Under the pieces are notes generated by a model. The model was not told where the DNA came from. It saw only the letters and a list, made by a program, of their open reading frames with translations, and made no database searches. Below are positions 1-7,503 of a stretch of 64,000 nt of DNA, one piece after another. The position numbers and the translations under genes were made by a program. This stretch comes from an uncultured Mycoplasmatota bacterium (GTDB taxonomy: Bacteria; Bacillota_I; Bacilli_A; RF39; UBA660): the NCBI GenBank assembly GCA_900554315.1, contig USGP01000003.1:1-64000 (forward strand), written 5' to 3'. Positions within the stretch are counted from its first letter, which is position 1. Each line of letters starts with the position of its first letter.

Positions 1-115
1 TTGCCATTTGTTTTACTATTCTATCTACATCTTCTTGTGTTAATTTGTTGTATTCTTGTTGTGCTACTTTAGCTCTTTGTATTAAAGCATCTACCATTCT
101 CTCTGTATCGTTCAT
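1..115 (-). CDS. N-terminus of aldehyde-alcohol dehydrogenase-like protein (partial)
   Basis: Only the first 38 codons are in the window; the gene continues past the left edge. The start is the ATG at 115-113, preceded by an AGGAGGA-type ribosome binding site. The visible pattern, VDALIQRAKVAQQEYNKLTQ followed by EDVDRIVKQMA, matches the opening helix of the acetaldehyde dehydrogenase half of AdhE (LVERVKKAQREYASFTQEQVD-like). AdhE reduces acetyl-CoA to ethanol in fermentation. A stand-alone CoA-acylating aldehyde dehydrogenase is equally possible because the alcohol dehydrogenase half cannot be seen. Confidence 0.6.
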   Translation of the reverse strand, partial: MNDTERMVDALIQRAKVAQQEYNKLTQEDVDRIVKQMA

Positions 116-193
116 AGCCAATCCTCCTATTATTTTTATTGTATCATATTTTTTTCATATTGTATTAGTATTTAAAACTTTTTTCTGTTGATG

Positions 194-199
194 TATAAT
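194..199 (+). promoter_or_regulatory. -10 box upstream of PASTA protein gene
   Basis: A perfect TATAAT at 194-199 lies 18 bases before the chosen start at 218. The -35 region (TTTAAA around 171-176) is weak. If used, it gives a leader barely longer than the ribosome binding site. Confidence 0.4.
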
Positions 200-217
200 A
201 GTAGTAGAGGTGATTTG

Positions 218-1030
218 ATGAAAATATGTCCTCATTGTTATACTGAAAATGAAGATGATGCTATTTTTTGTAAAAAATGTGCAACTCGTTTTGATGAAGA
301 TGATGAACAAACTAATAAAAAGAAAAATAATGATAAAAGTAAGGTAAAAAAGCAAAAAAAGGTAAAGCAAAAAGTAAAAACAAAATATAAAACTGAAGTA
401 AAAAGAAAGAAAGCTCCTAAAGAAAAACAAAAATCTAGTTTCTTCTCTAAGTTTTTAGTATTTATTTTATTAGTTATTGTTATTACTTTAGCTGGAGCCT
501 TAGGAGTTCTTGGTTATCATTATTATCAAGAAAATAATATTGAAGTTCCTGATGTTGTTGGTTATTCTTATGAAGAAGCAACTTCTATTTTAAGCAATTC
601 AAAATTAAGTTATCAACAAAAGACAGAACTTACTACTGATCAAGAGGAAGTTGGTATTGTTCTTAAACAAAGCAAACGAGCTAGTAGTAAAACTCATGAA
701 AATGCAGTTATTACTTTGACTGTTGGAATTTTGGATACACATGTTAAAGTTCCTGATGTACGAGGAATGCAATTAGATGATGCTCTTAACTCTTTAAATA
801 AAGCAGGAATTTCTTATCAGCTTGTCTATGAAGAATCTGATGAGGATGAGAATACTATTTTAAAGCAAAGTGTTCGTCCTGGAAAAGAAATTGAAAATAC
901 TGAAAGTATCACGCTAACTATTTCTATTGCCAAACAAACTTCATCCGATTTAGATGATAATAGTGTTGAAACTGCGGATGATAGTGATACAGAAACTAAT
1001 ACTACTATTGATGATGAAAAAGAAAGTTAA
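218..1030 (+). CDS. Zinc-ribbon, single-pass membrane protein with two PASTA domains
   Basis: 270 aa from ATG 218, chosen because GAGGTG lies just upstream; an in-frame TTG at 188 lacks a site. Residues 4-21 form a C-x2-C/C-x2-C zinc ribbon. A very Lys-rich stretch (35-72) precedes one membrane helix (about 78-101), then two PASTA repeats (about 108-170 and 177-237) and an acidic Ser/Asp/Thr tail. PASTA domains bind muropeptides outside the cell, normally on PrkC-type kinases or penicillin-binding proteins; neither catalytic domain is present. A cytoplasmic zinc ribbon linked to an external wall-sensing region is the likely topology. Function unknown; the HAD gene follows after 24 bases. Confidence 0.8.
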   Translation: MKICPHCYTENEDDAIFCKKCATRFDEDDEQTNKKKNNDKSKVKKQKKVKQKVKTKYKTEVKRKKAPKEKQKSSFFSKFLVFILLVIVITLAGALGVLGYHYYQENNIEVPDVVGYSYEEATSILSNSKLSYQQKTELTTDQEEVGIVLKQSKRASSKTHENAVITLTVGILDTHVKVPDVRGMQLDDALNSLNKAGISYQLVYEESDEDENTILKQSVRPGKEIENTESITLTISIAKQTSSDLDDNSVETADDSDTETNTTIDDEKES

Positions 1031-1054
1031 TCTTTTAGATGTTAAGGAGAAGTT

Positions 1055-1681
1055 ATGAGAAATATTATTTTTGATGTAGACCGAACATTAGTGGATAGTT
1101 ATGGTCCTGAACTTTCAACTTTAAATGAAGCACTTTATCTTGCCACCGGGAAGCACTATAGCAATGAAGTTATGAACCAATTAACAGTTCTTACTACTGA
1201 TGAGTTTTTTCAAACCCTTAGTATTCATGAACAAGATACTTTAAAGAAAATCAATTATTATTGGGGAGAATTATTGAAAAAACAACCAGTCACTATGTTT
1301 CCCGGCATTCCAGAAATGTTAACTCTTTTATCTGAAAGAGACCTATTTTTAGGGATTGTTACCTCTAGAACTTATGAAGAATTAGAAGAAATTGGTGATC
1401 TTATGAAGATATTACATATCTTTAGTAGTGTTATTACTTCTGATTTAGTAAAGCAACCCAAACCTAATCCAGAATCCATTCTTACTATTTTGAATAAATT
1501 TCAGTTAGATCCTAAAGAGACTGTATATGTAGGAGATAGCAAGGTTGATATGCTTACAGCAAAGTCTGCTGGTGTTTTATTTGCCTATGCTAGTTGGGAT
1601 AATTGTGATGATACAATTACTTATGATTTTCTATTAAATACGCCTGATGATCTAAAAAAATTATTTTCTTTTTCTAAATAA
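1055..1681 (+). CDS. HAD-superfamily phosphatase (phosphoglycolate phosphatase-like)
   Basis: 208 aa with an AAGGAGA site before the ATG. HAD motif I is DVDRT (nucleophile D7, acid D9), motif II is the VTSRT segment near residue 102, motif III the Lys in KQPKPNP, and motif IV GDSKVDM. The alpha-helical cap inserted after motif I is of the PGMB/Gph type. These cytoplasmic enzymes dephosphorylate small phosphorylated metabolites; the substrate cannot be told. The 3' end overlaps the convergent helicase gene by 61 bases. Confidence 0.82.
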   Translation: MRNIIFDVDRTLVDSYGPELSTLNEALYLATGKHYSNEVMNQLTVLTTDEFFQTLSIHEQDTLKKINYYWGELLKKQPVTMFPGIPEMLTLLSERDLFLGIVTSRTYEELEEIGDLMKILHIFSSVITSDLVKQPKPNPESILTILNKFQLDPKETVYVGDSKVDMLTAKSAGVLFAYASWDNCDDTITYDFLLNTPDDLKKLFSFSK

Positions 1682-3165
1682 TTCATTATGTATTCTAGCT
1701 CTTCTATAAATATAGAAGGGCTTTTTTGTGGGACTAATAAATATACCTCATTTTTAGTTCTAGTCAATGCTACATAGAAAAGTCTTCTTTCTTCACTATA
1801 CAAATACTTTTCTTTGTTCTTTACTACTATTCTTGTTATTCGTTCATCTTTTATTTGATTTGGGAAACCATTTTGTTGATCTGTCAAATTTATAACAATT
1901 ACAATATCACTTTCTAATCCCTTTGACTTATGTACAGTCATATACGTGATATCTATATTTTCATAATCTTTTATAATTATTTTATTTTCTTTTTGAGTCA
2001 CTATATTTGATAGTAATAAATTACTATCTCTATTATTTCTACCTAGTACTAATATCTTTTTATTAGGTGGTATTTTTTTTATTAAAGAAAGGAACTTGTC
2101 CTTTATATTTTTATATCTTACTATTCTTATTGGATCTTTTAAATGTTTTTCAGAGTATAAATCTTTTTTTATTTGTTTTTTGTTTTTCATTACAAAAGTA
2201 CCTGCTATTTTTATTAATTCTTGACTATTTCTATAAGTCCTTTCTAATTTTAAGATAGTGGCATTGGGAAAATAATTGGTAAAATTAGTAAATAAAGAAA
2301 GATCGCAACCTGTAAACTTATAGATTGATTGGAAATCATCTCCTACTACCATTAAATTACTATTTACTTTATTTATTATTTCTTTTATTAATAAAAATCT
2401 TATATAGGAAGTGTCTTGATATTCATCAATAATGATATATTTCCATGATAATGATAAATTGTTGTTCCTGACTATTTCTGTTGCTTTTAATAACATATCA
2501 TCAAAGTCTATTTCTTGATTTTCTTTTAAATATTTTTCATATTTTAAATATATGTTTATTGTTATTATTAAAATTGTTTTTTCTCTTTGATATGTGAAGA
2601 AATTGATTGTTTGTTTTATTCTCTTTAAGAACATAGTAAAGTCGGATAATTGATAATTATTACACTTTATTAGTTTTATTAATGTTATTATTAGTTTTTC
2701 TAACTTTTTTAATTCTGTTTTCTTTTCTTCTTTTATTTTGGGATAGTTTCTAGTACTTTGATAAAAATAGTGACATAGTCTTTTCTTTATAAATTCGGAC
2801 TTTTCAATCTCTTCTCGAAAAAATTGTTCTGTTATCATTTCTAATAAGTTAGCGTCTGCTATTTCATATTGATAATTACTTTGTTTTAATAATTCTAATC
2901 CTAGTTTATGAAAGGTATAGACTGTAACTTCTAAATTTAATTCTTTTTTGATTTTTTCTTTTAAATTTGTTGCTGCGGCATTAGTAAAAGAAATACATAA
3001 AATGTCTTTTGGATTATAATTTTTATTATTTATTAAATCATATATTTTTCCTAAAATGGTTAGTGTTTTTCCACTTCCTGCTCCGGCAGTTACTAACAAG
3101 TATTTTGATTCATCCAGAATAACTTTTTCTTGTTGTTGATCTAAAATATAATTTCCTATTTGCAT
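1621..3165 (-). CDS. UvrD/Rep-family 3'-5' DNA helicase (short form)
   Basis: 514 aa. All superfamily 1 motifs are visible: Walker A GAGSGKT at 28-34, motif Ia SFTNAAATNLKEKI, Walker B DEYQDTS, motif III GDDFQSIYKFTG, motif IV TYRNS, motif V TVHKSKGLESD and motif VI VALTRTKNEVYLL. It is shorter than PcrA/UvrD (over 700 aa), so the 1B/2B subdomains must be small and the C-terminal extension is missing. Probably an ATP-driven helicase in repair or restart; the exact role is unknown. The last 20 codons overlap the HAD gene, and a terminator for that gene is embedded here. Confidence 0.85.
   Translation of the reverse strand: MQIGNYILDQQQEKVILDESKYLLVTAGAGSGKTLTILGKIYDLINNKNYNPKDILCISFTNAAATNLKEKIKKELNLEVTVYTFHKLGLELLKQSNYQYEIADANLLEMITEQFFREEIEKSEFIKKRLCHYFYQSTRNYPKIKEEKKTELKKLEKLIITLIKLIKCNNYQLSDFTMFLKRIKQTINFFTYQREKTILIITINIYLKYEKYLKENQEIDFDDMLLKATEIVRNNNLSLSWKYIIIDEYQDTSYIRFLLIKEIINKVNSNLMVVGDDFQSIYKFTGCDLSLFTNFTNYFPNATILKLERTYRNSQELIKIAGTFVMKNKKQIKKDLYSEKHLKDPIRIVRYKNIKDKFLSLIKKIPPNKKILVLGRNNRDSNLLLSNIVTQKENKIIIKDYENIDITYMTVHKSKGLESDIVIVINLTDQQNGFPNQIKDERITRIVVKNKEKYLYSEERRLFYVALTRTKNEVYLLVPQKSPSIFIEELEYIMNYLEKENNFFRSSGVFNRKS
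1697..1727 (+). terminator. Intrinsic terminator of the HAD gene, inside the helicase coding region
   Basis: A 12-bp stem (1697-1708 with 1711-1722, one T-G pair) with a two-base AA gap and a run of six T. It lies downstream of the HAD stop but within the antisense of the convergent helicase C-terminus. Confidence 0.75.
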
Positions 3166-3248
3166 GCGATTATCATATGATTCTTTTTTAATTTATGCAA
3201 ATTATTATTTTCTCTTTTTTTTGTAATTTTATCTTTCTAATTCTAATA

Positions 3249-3277
3249 TTTACATCTAACATTTCTTTTTTTATAAT
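3249..3277 (+). promoter_or_regulatory. Sigma-A promoter of the Cys-rich protein gene
   Basis: -35 TTTACA (3249-3254), a 17-bp spacer and -10 TATAAT (3272-3277). The expected start near 3284 leaves only about 11 bases before the ATG at 3295. Confidence 0.7.
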
Positions 3278-3294
3278 GTTTATAGGTGGTTATT

Positions 3295-3873
3295 ATGGAA
3301 ATTACGCTTTCTATTCAATCCATTCATGATTTGAAAAAGTTAGAGAAGTATATGTTCTTTTATCGTTCTATTTTAGGAAGATTTATTCACTTTAAAAGTC
3401 AAGATAGTTATCTTCCTATTGATTGTATTGTCAAAGCCTTAAATATAAAAAATAGAAGAAAACGTATTACTTATATTTATGATACATTATGTAAACAAAT
3501 AGATACTTATTATCAAGATAAAAATTTGTGTGATTTTCAACATGATAGATGCTTTGTTCAAAGAAGAAAAATGAAATATAAAAATGGTTGTTGTAGATTA
3601 TGTAAACATTTCAAAAACGATGGATGCTCCACTAGTAATTTTACTTGTAAGATGTTTTATTGCGTTTCAGCCCAAAAAAAGACTAGACCTTTAGAGTTTT
3701 CTGATTTACCCTTATTAAAATGTTTTAGTATTAGGCAACGTTTTTTGCTAAGACATGACTTTTTTTCGAGTAGGGAGGATATTATCTCTGATTTATGGTG
3801 GGAAAGTATCTTTATTAACTTATTCCGTATTTATCCAAGATTTATTTCTAATATTATATTAAAAAGAAGATGA
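3295..3873 (+). CDS. Uncharacterised Cys-rich protein
   Basis: 192 aa from ATG 3295 (AGGTGG at 3285-3290); an upstream in-frame GTG sits inside that site and is less likely. I do not recognise the family. The central part (about residues 80-125) carries some ten cysteines, including C-C-R-L-C, GCS and CKMFYC, suggesting zinc or iron-sulfur binding. The N-terminus is helical and basic; there is no signal peptide or membrane segment. It has its own promoter and a strong terminator, so it is monocistronic and probably real. Confidence 0.65.
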   Translation: MEITLSIQSIHDLKKLEKYMFFYRSILGRFIHFKSQDSYLPIDCIVKALNIKNRRKRITYIYDTLCKQIDTYYQDKNLCDFQHDRCFVQRRKMKYKNGCCRLCKHFKNDGCSTSNFTCKMFYCVSAQKKTRPLEFSDLPLLKCFSIRQRFLLRHDFFSSREDIISDLWWESIFINLFRIYPRFISNIILKRR

Positions 3874-3895
3874 ATTTATTTCATCTTCTTTCTTT
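3864..3895. terminator. Bidirectional terminator between convergent genes
   Basis: Perfect 11-bp stem AAGAAGATGAA (3864-3874) / TTCATCTTCTT (3880-3890) with a five-base loop. It is T-rich downstream on the plus strand and has an A-run upstream that acts as a T-run for the minus strand. It serves the Cys-rich gene and the zinc ATPase gene. Confidence 0.8.
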
Positions 3896-3915
3896 ATGTA
3901 ATAAGTTATTTATTC

Positions 3916-5772
3916 TTACTGTTTTCTTTTAGAAATTTTTAATGCCCTCATAGAATTTAGTATTGCAATTACTGATACTCCTACATCTGCAAATACTGCT
4001 TCCATCATATTTGCAACACCAAATGCTCCAAGTAATAAGACAAATACTTTTACACCGATAGCAAAATAAATATTTTGTTTTACTATTCGAATGGTTCTTT
4101 GTGATAAAGAAATTGCATTACTTATTTTGGAAATATCGTCATCCATGATTACTACATCTGCTGCTTCTATTGCTGCATCACTTCCTAAAGCTCCCATGGC
4201 TATACCAATATCTGCCCTTGTTAATACTGGAGCATCATTGATGCCATCTCCTACAAAAGCCACTTTATCATTTCCTTCTTGATCTTTTAAAATCATTTCT
4301 AATTTATCTACTTTATCTTGTGGAAGTAATTCTGAATATACAGTATCTATTTTAATTTCTTTTGCAATATAATCAGCAATTTCTTTTTTATCACCAGTTA
4401 ACATAACTGTATTTTTGATATGATTTTTTTCTTTTAATTCTTGTATAGTTGAATTAGCATTTTCTTTCTTCTTATCAGAAATGACTATATATCCTAAGCA
4501 TTCCTTTTCTTCTGCTACATAGATAATTGTTCCTACTTTATCTGTTTTTGGATATTCTATATTATTCTCTTTTAATAACTTATCATTTCCAACATAAATT
4601 TGTTTTTTATCAATTTTTGCACTAATTCCTTTTCCAGCAAGTTCTTTTAAGTCTTTTATTCTCTTCTGATCTAATTTTTTAGGGCCTTTTTCACGAATTG
4701 CTATAGCAATTGGATGAGATGAATATGATTCTGCTAAAGAAGCTATTTCCATTACTTTTTCTTTGTCTGTAGCATTAATTTCTACTACTTGGAATTTTCC
4801 TTCTGTAAGAGTTCCTGTTTTATCAAAAACAATTGTTTTGGTATTGGCTAGAGTTTCTAAGTAGTTACTTCCTTTAATCAAAATACCTTGACGTGATGCT
4901 CCTCCTATTCCCCCAAAGAATCCAAGAGGTACTGAAATTACTAGTGCGCATGGACACGAAATTACTAGAAAAGTCATTGCTCTTTTTACACATTCTAGAA
5001 TTGTTAAATCTTTTATAAATAAAGGTGGAAGAAAAGCTAGACAAAGTGCTAAGATTACTACAATTGGTGTATAGTATTTTGCAAATTTTGTAATGAAGTT
5101 TTCTGCTTTTGCTTTTTTATTACTGGCATTTTCTACCAAATCTAATATTTTGGAAGCAGTAGACTCTCCAAATTCTTTTGTGACTTTAACTGTTAAAATA
5201 CCATTTTTATTAATACATCCACTTAGTACAGTATCGCCTTTCATAGCTTTTCTTGGAACAGATTCTCCTGTTAAAGCAGAAGTATCTAACATAGATTCTC
5301 CTTTTTCCACAATACCATCTAGTGGGATTTTTTCTCCTGGCTTTACAATTATTTGGTCTCCTATACTAACTTCTTCGGGATCTACTTTTTCCAATATTCC
5401 ATTCTTTTCAACATTAGCATAATCCGGTCTGATATCCATTAAATCTGTTATTGATTTCCTAGATTTTCCAACAGCATAAGACTGGAATAACTCTCCGATT
5501 TGATATAGAAGCATTACTAATACTGCCTCTAAATATTCTCCTGTTGCGAATGCTCCTATTGTTGCAATACTCATTAGAAAATTCTCATCAAATACTTGAC
5601 CTGAAAAAATATTTCTAATTGCTTTAGATATTACCTTATAACCCACGATTAAATATGCTACTATATACAGAATAAGTTTTATCCAATCTACTACAGGTAA
5701 TATAGCAATTGTTATTAGTAAAATAATAGTAATTACAATTTTTATTAAATCCTTTTTTTCTTTCTTTGTCAT
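3916..5772 (-). CDS. P1B-type heavy-metal ATPase, predicted Zn2+/Cd2+ exporter
   Basis: 618 aa membrane ATPase. Landmarks: TGES 168-171, metal-site CPC 273-275 in the transmembrane helix, phosphorylated D317 in DKTGT, HP motif near 353, and GDGIND 508-513. The CPCALVISVPLGFFGGIGGA context, a Lys in the penultimate helix (AIGVKVF) and an Asp in the last (ADVGVSV) are P1B-2 (ZntA/CadA) features, pointing to Zn/Cd/Pb rather than Cu. It has no N-terminal HMA domain; that domain is encoded by the separate gene just upstream (8 bases away), so the two likely work together. Expression should be induced by metal through the divergent SmtB-type regulator. Confidence 0.92.
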   Translation of the reverse strand: MTKKEKKDLIKIVITIILLITIAILPVVDWIKLILYIVAYLIVGYKVISKAIRNIFSGQVFDENFLMSIATIGAFATGEYLEAVLVMLLYQIGELFQSYAVGKSRKSITDLMDIRPDYANVEKNGILEKVDPEEVSIGDQIIVKPGEKIPLDGIVEKGESMLDTSALTGESVPRKAMKGDTVLSGCINKNGILTVKVTKEFGESTASKILDLVENASNKKAKAENFITKFAKYYTPIVVILALCLAFLPPLFIKDLTILECVKRAMTFLVISCPCALVISVPLGFFGGIGGASRQGILIKGSNYLETLANTKTIVFDKTGTLTEGKFQVVEINATDKEKVMEIASLAESYSSHPIAIAIREKGPKKLDQKRIKDLKELAGKGISAKIDKKQIYVGNDKLLKENNIEYPKTDKVGTIIYVAEEKECLGYIVISDKKKENANSTIQELKEKNHIKNTVMLTGDKKEIADYIAKEIKIDTVYSELLPQDKVDKLEMILKDQEGNDKVAFVGDGINDAPVLTRADIGIAMGALGSDAAIEAADVVIMDDDISKISNAISLSQRTIRIVKQNIYFAIGVKVFVLLLGAFGVANMMEAVFADVGVSVIAILNSMRALKISKRKQ

Positions 5773-5780
5773 ATTTTCAC

Positions 5781-6002
5781 CTATTTATCTAAAATAGTGC
5801 AATCTGGTTCTACCTTTTTGCAAACTTTCTTTATTTCTTTCATGATTGTATCATAATTTTCTTCTTCTAGTTCTAATTTTAACTTTTGTGTCATAAAATT
5901 GACACTTACATCTTGTACACCTTCTACTTTTCTAATAGCATCTTCCATTTTTGCAGCACATGCTGCACAATCTAAATCTTCTAATTTAAAAACTTTTTTC
6001 AT
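5781..6002 (-). CDS. Stand-alone HMA-domain metallochaperone
   Basis: 73 aa starting at the ATG at 6002-6000, which sits after AGGAGGA; the longer reading from 6032 would run through the ribosome binding site and the operator. The HMA fold carries the metal-binding motif DCAACA (C-x2-C). CopZ-like proteins of this size deliver metal to P1B ATPases; here it is first in the operon with the Zn/Cd-type ATPase. The C-terminal KKVCKKVEPDC segment adds two cysteines that may contribute. Confidence 0.85.
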   Translation of the reverse strand: MKKVFKLEDLDCAACAAKMEDAIRKVEGVQDVSVNFMTQKLKLELEEENYDTIMKEIKKVCKKVEPDCTILDK

Positions 6003-6017
6003 ATGTTCCTCCTTTTT

Positions 6018-6039
6018 CATTTGAATAGTCATTCAAATG
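6018..6039. promoter_or_regulatory. SmtB/ArsR-type operator O1
   Basis: A perfect inverted repeat of arms CATTTGAAT and ATTCAAATG around a four-base spacer (AGTC). This is the ArsR/SmtB consensus TGAA-n6-TTCA. It lies in the leader of the HMA-ATPase operon, just downstream of the predicted transcription start. Confidence 0.85.
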
Positions 6040-6050
6040 TTTATACCTAT

Positions 6051-6080
6051 ATTATATTTGAACAACCATTCAAATGTCAA
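6051..6080 (-). promoter_or_regulatory. Promoter of the HMA-ATPase operon
   Basis: Read on the minus strand: -35 TTGACA (6080-6075), an 18-bp spacer made of operator O2, and -10 TATAAT (6056-6051). Consensus boxes with a repressor site in the spacer predict a strong, tightly repressible promoter. Confidence 0.85.
6055..6076. promoter_or_regulatory. SmtB/ArsR-type operator O2
   Basis: A second copy of the same repeat (TATTTGAAC, spacer AACC, ATTCAAATG), 37 bp centre to centre from O1. It occupies the spacer between the -35 and -10 boxes of the minus-strand promoter. Confidence 0.85.
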
Positions 6081-6095
6081 TACTTTTTTTGTTGT

Positions 6096-6124
6096 TTGCT
6101 TATTTTTTTTTGATGTTTTATAAT
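6096..6124 (+). promoter_or_regulatory. Promoter of the SmtB-type regulator gene
   Basis: -35 TTGCTT (6096-6101), 17-bp spacer, -10 TATAAT (6119-6124). It starts 20 bp beyond O2, so the operators do not cover it. Confidence 0.6.
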
Positions 6125-6142
6125 AACATTGAGGTGATACTT

Positions 6143-6493
6143 TTGGAAACAATTTCAGATATAACTATTCATGATGAAAATTTAGTTAAAGAAATCCAAA
6201 AGAAGATGAATTCTTATAATACTATTACCGATTTGTCTGACTTTTTTAAGATTATGGGTGACAGTACGCGTTTACAATTACTAATGGTATTAGAATATGG
6301 TGAACTTTGTGTTAGTGATTTATCTTATTTACTTAATATGTCTATTTCTGCCGTCAGTCATCAGTTAAAGTCTTTAAGAAATGCTAAATTAGTCAAAGTT
6401 AGACGTGAGGGTAAAAATATATATTATTCCCTTGATGATGATCATATCAATTCTATTTTGGAAGTTTCTTTGGCTCATATTTTGGAAAAATAG
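6143..6493 (+). CDS. ArsR/SmtB-family zinc-responsive repressor
   Basis: 116 aa if started at the TTG at 6143, which follows GAGGTG with normal spacing; the upstream in-frame ATG at 6074 lies inside the operator and would add a hydrophobic stretch foreign to the family. The winged helix is clear (ELCVSDL, then SAVSHQLKSLRNAKLV). The alpha-5 metal site of SmtB/CzrA is intact: D-x-H in DDDH, then H-x2-E in AHILE. The CadC-type alpha-3 site is incomplete (CVSD, not CVCD). This predicts Zn sensing, with release from O1/O2 when zinc is high and derepression of the exporter. Confidence 0.88.
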   Translation: METISDITIHDENLVKEIQKKMNSYNTITDLSDFFKIMGDSTRLQLLMVLEYGELCVSDLSYLLNMSISAVSHQLKSLRNAKLVKVRREGKNIYYSLDDDHINSILEVSLAHILEK

Positions 6494-6508
6494 TTAGGAG
6501 ATTTTTTT

Positions 6509-6976
6509 ATGAATGATAATAGCAATTTACAGAATAAAGATGAAAAGACTTTTGATCAGAACGTAAGCGATTTGGCTAATTTATATTCTACCAACATTCC
6601 AGTTCAACCAAAACAAATACCACAAAAAAGTGTTAATAATGCTGATAATACATCATCAGTTATTCCCGAGAAAAGTGTTTCTGTTCCTAGCGCTGAAAAC
6701 TCAGTATCTGATGTTTCTTCTCAGAACAAAGAAGATTCTTCGGATACAACTACAAATTCTCACGTTACTTATGCCCCTAGGATTGGAACAACTATGATAG
6801 GTGATGTAAACCCTGCTTTATTAGAAGCGTTTATTGGTCCTAATTATTATATTTTAGCTATGATTGAAAAAGATGGCTATGTATATAATTTTAGAGGCGA
6901 AGATGTGGGTAATGAATGGAATCAAGAATTTATTAATACCTATAACCAAATTTTTCAAAGCATTCAATTCAAATAA
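6509..6976 (+). CDS. Uncharacterised protein with disordered N-terminal half
   Basis: 155 aa, 15 bases after the regulator gene with its own TAGGAG site, so probably cotranscribed. Residues 1-90 are Ser/Asn/Val/Pro-rich and look disordered. Residues 90-155 form a compact segment (RIGTTMIGDVNPALLEAFIG onward) rich in aromatics. No signal peptide, cysteines or membrane helix. I do not recognise it; its position suggests but does not prove a link with metal stress. Confidence 0.6.
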   Translation: MNDNSNLQNKDEKTFDQNVSDLANLYSTNIPVQPKQIPQKSVNNADNTSSVIPEKSVSVPSAENSVSDVSSQNKEDSSDTTTNSHVTYAPRIGTTMIGDVNPALLEAFIGPNYYILAMIEKDGYVYNFRGEDVGNEWNQEFINTYNQIFQSIQFK

Positions 6977-7004
6977 TACTTTATTTTTCTTAAAAAATAA
7001 AGTA
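6977..7004 (+). terminator. AT-only hairpin, possible weak terminator
   Basis: Perfect 12-bp inverted repeat TACTTTATTTTT / AAAAATAAAGTA with a four-base loop right after the previous stop. It has little GC and no following T-run, so its strength is doubtful. TATACT at 7003-7008 could be a -10 box for the next gene. Confidence 0.35.
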
Positions 7005-7030
7005 TACTGAAATTAGAAAGGAGTATGGGC

Positions 7031-7486
7031 ATGAAAAAATTAAAATTATTGGGTATAGTATCTATATTTGTAGCTTGCTTATTTTTAAGTGGATGTGGAA
7101 AGAAAGTATTATCTTGTTCTATAACACAAGAACAAAGTGGATTAACTATGGATCAGGTTGCTGATATTACTTTTAATGGTAATAAAGTTACTAATGTTAC
7201 TTTAACTGTTGATAGTAAAGCAACTAGTAGTACTATCAAAAATAATTGGAGTACTTTTGCAGATCTTTTAGATCAACAATTTCCAGATTCAAAAAAAGAT
7301 GGAATCAAAATAACAAAAGAAAATAATGCTGATGATCATTCTTATAAAATAGTTATTGATGTAGACGTTACTAAAGCTAAAGATGACGATTTAAAAACTT
7401 ATAATTTAAATGGTCTTGCTGATGCCGAAGGAACTTACGATAGTGTAAAAGAGCAAGCTGAAAAAAGTGGTTTTACTTGTAAATAA
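7031..7486 (+). CDS. YehR-like (DUF1307) lipoprotein
   Basis: 151 aa from the ATG at 7031, seven bases after AAAGGAG; the ATG at 7025 is too close to that site. Lys-rich signal segment, hydrophobic core, then lipobox LSGC. The rest is a small soluble domain with two further cysteines (near the N-terminus in LSCSIT and at the end in FTCK) that may pair. It resembles DUF1307/YehR lipoproteins of unknown function. The 3' end carries the terminator. Confidence 0.75.
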   Translation: MKKLKLLGIVSIFVACLFLSGCGKKVLSCSITQEQSGLTMDQVADITFNGNKVTNVTLTVDSKATSSTIKNNWSTFADLLDQQFPDSKKDGIKITKENNADDHSYKIVIDVDVTKAKDDDLKTYNLNGLADAEGTYDSVKEQAEKSGFTCK

Positions 7487-7502
7487 GTAAACCACTTTTT
7501 CT
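7462..7502. terminator. Bidirectional terminator
   Basis: Stem AAAAAGTGGTTTTACT (7462-7477) / AGTAAACCACTTTTT (7486-7500) with one bulged T. The left arm is within the lipoprotein 3' end. A/T tracts on both sides suit both convergent genes. Confidence 0.75.
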
Positions 7503-7503
7503 T

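Noticed and set aside
4091..5422. Open frames on the plus strand opposite the zinc ATPase
   Set aside because: They are antisense to strongly conserved P-type ATPase motifs, have no ribosome binding sites and low-complexity composition; shadows of the real gene.
6074..6142. Longer ArsR protein beginning at the ATG at 6074
   Set aside because: That ATG is inside operator O2 and upstream of the promoter; the TTG at 6143 has a proper GAGGTG site and gives the normal family length.
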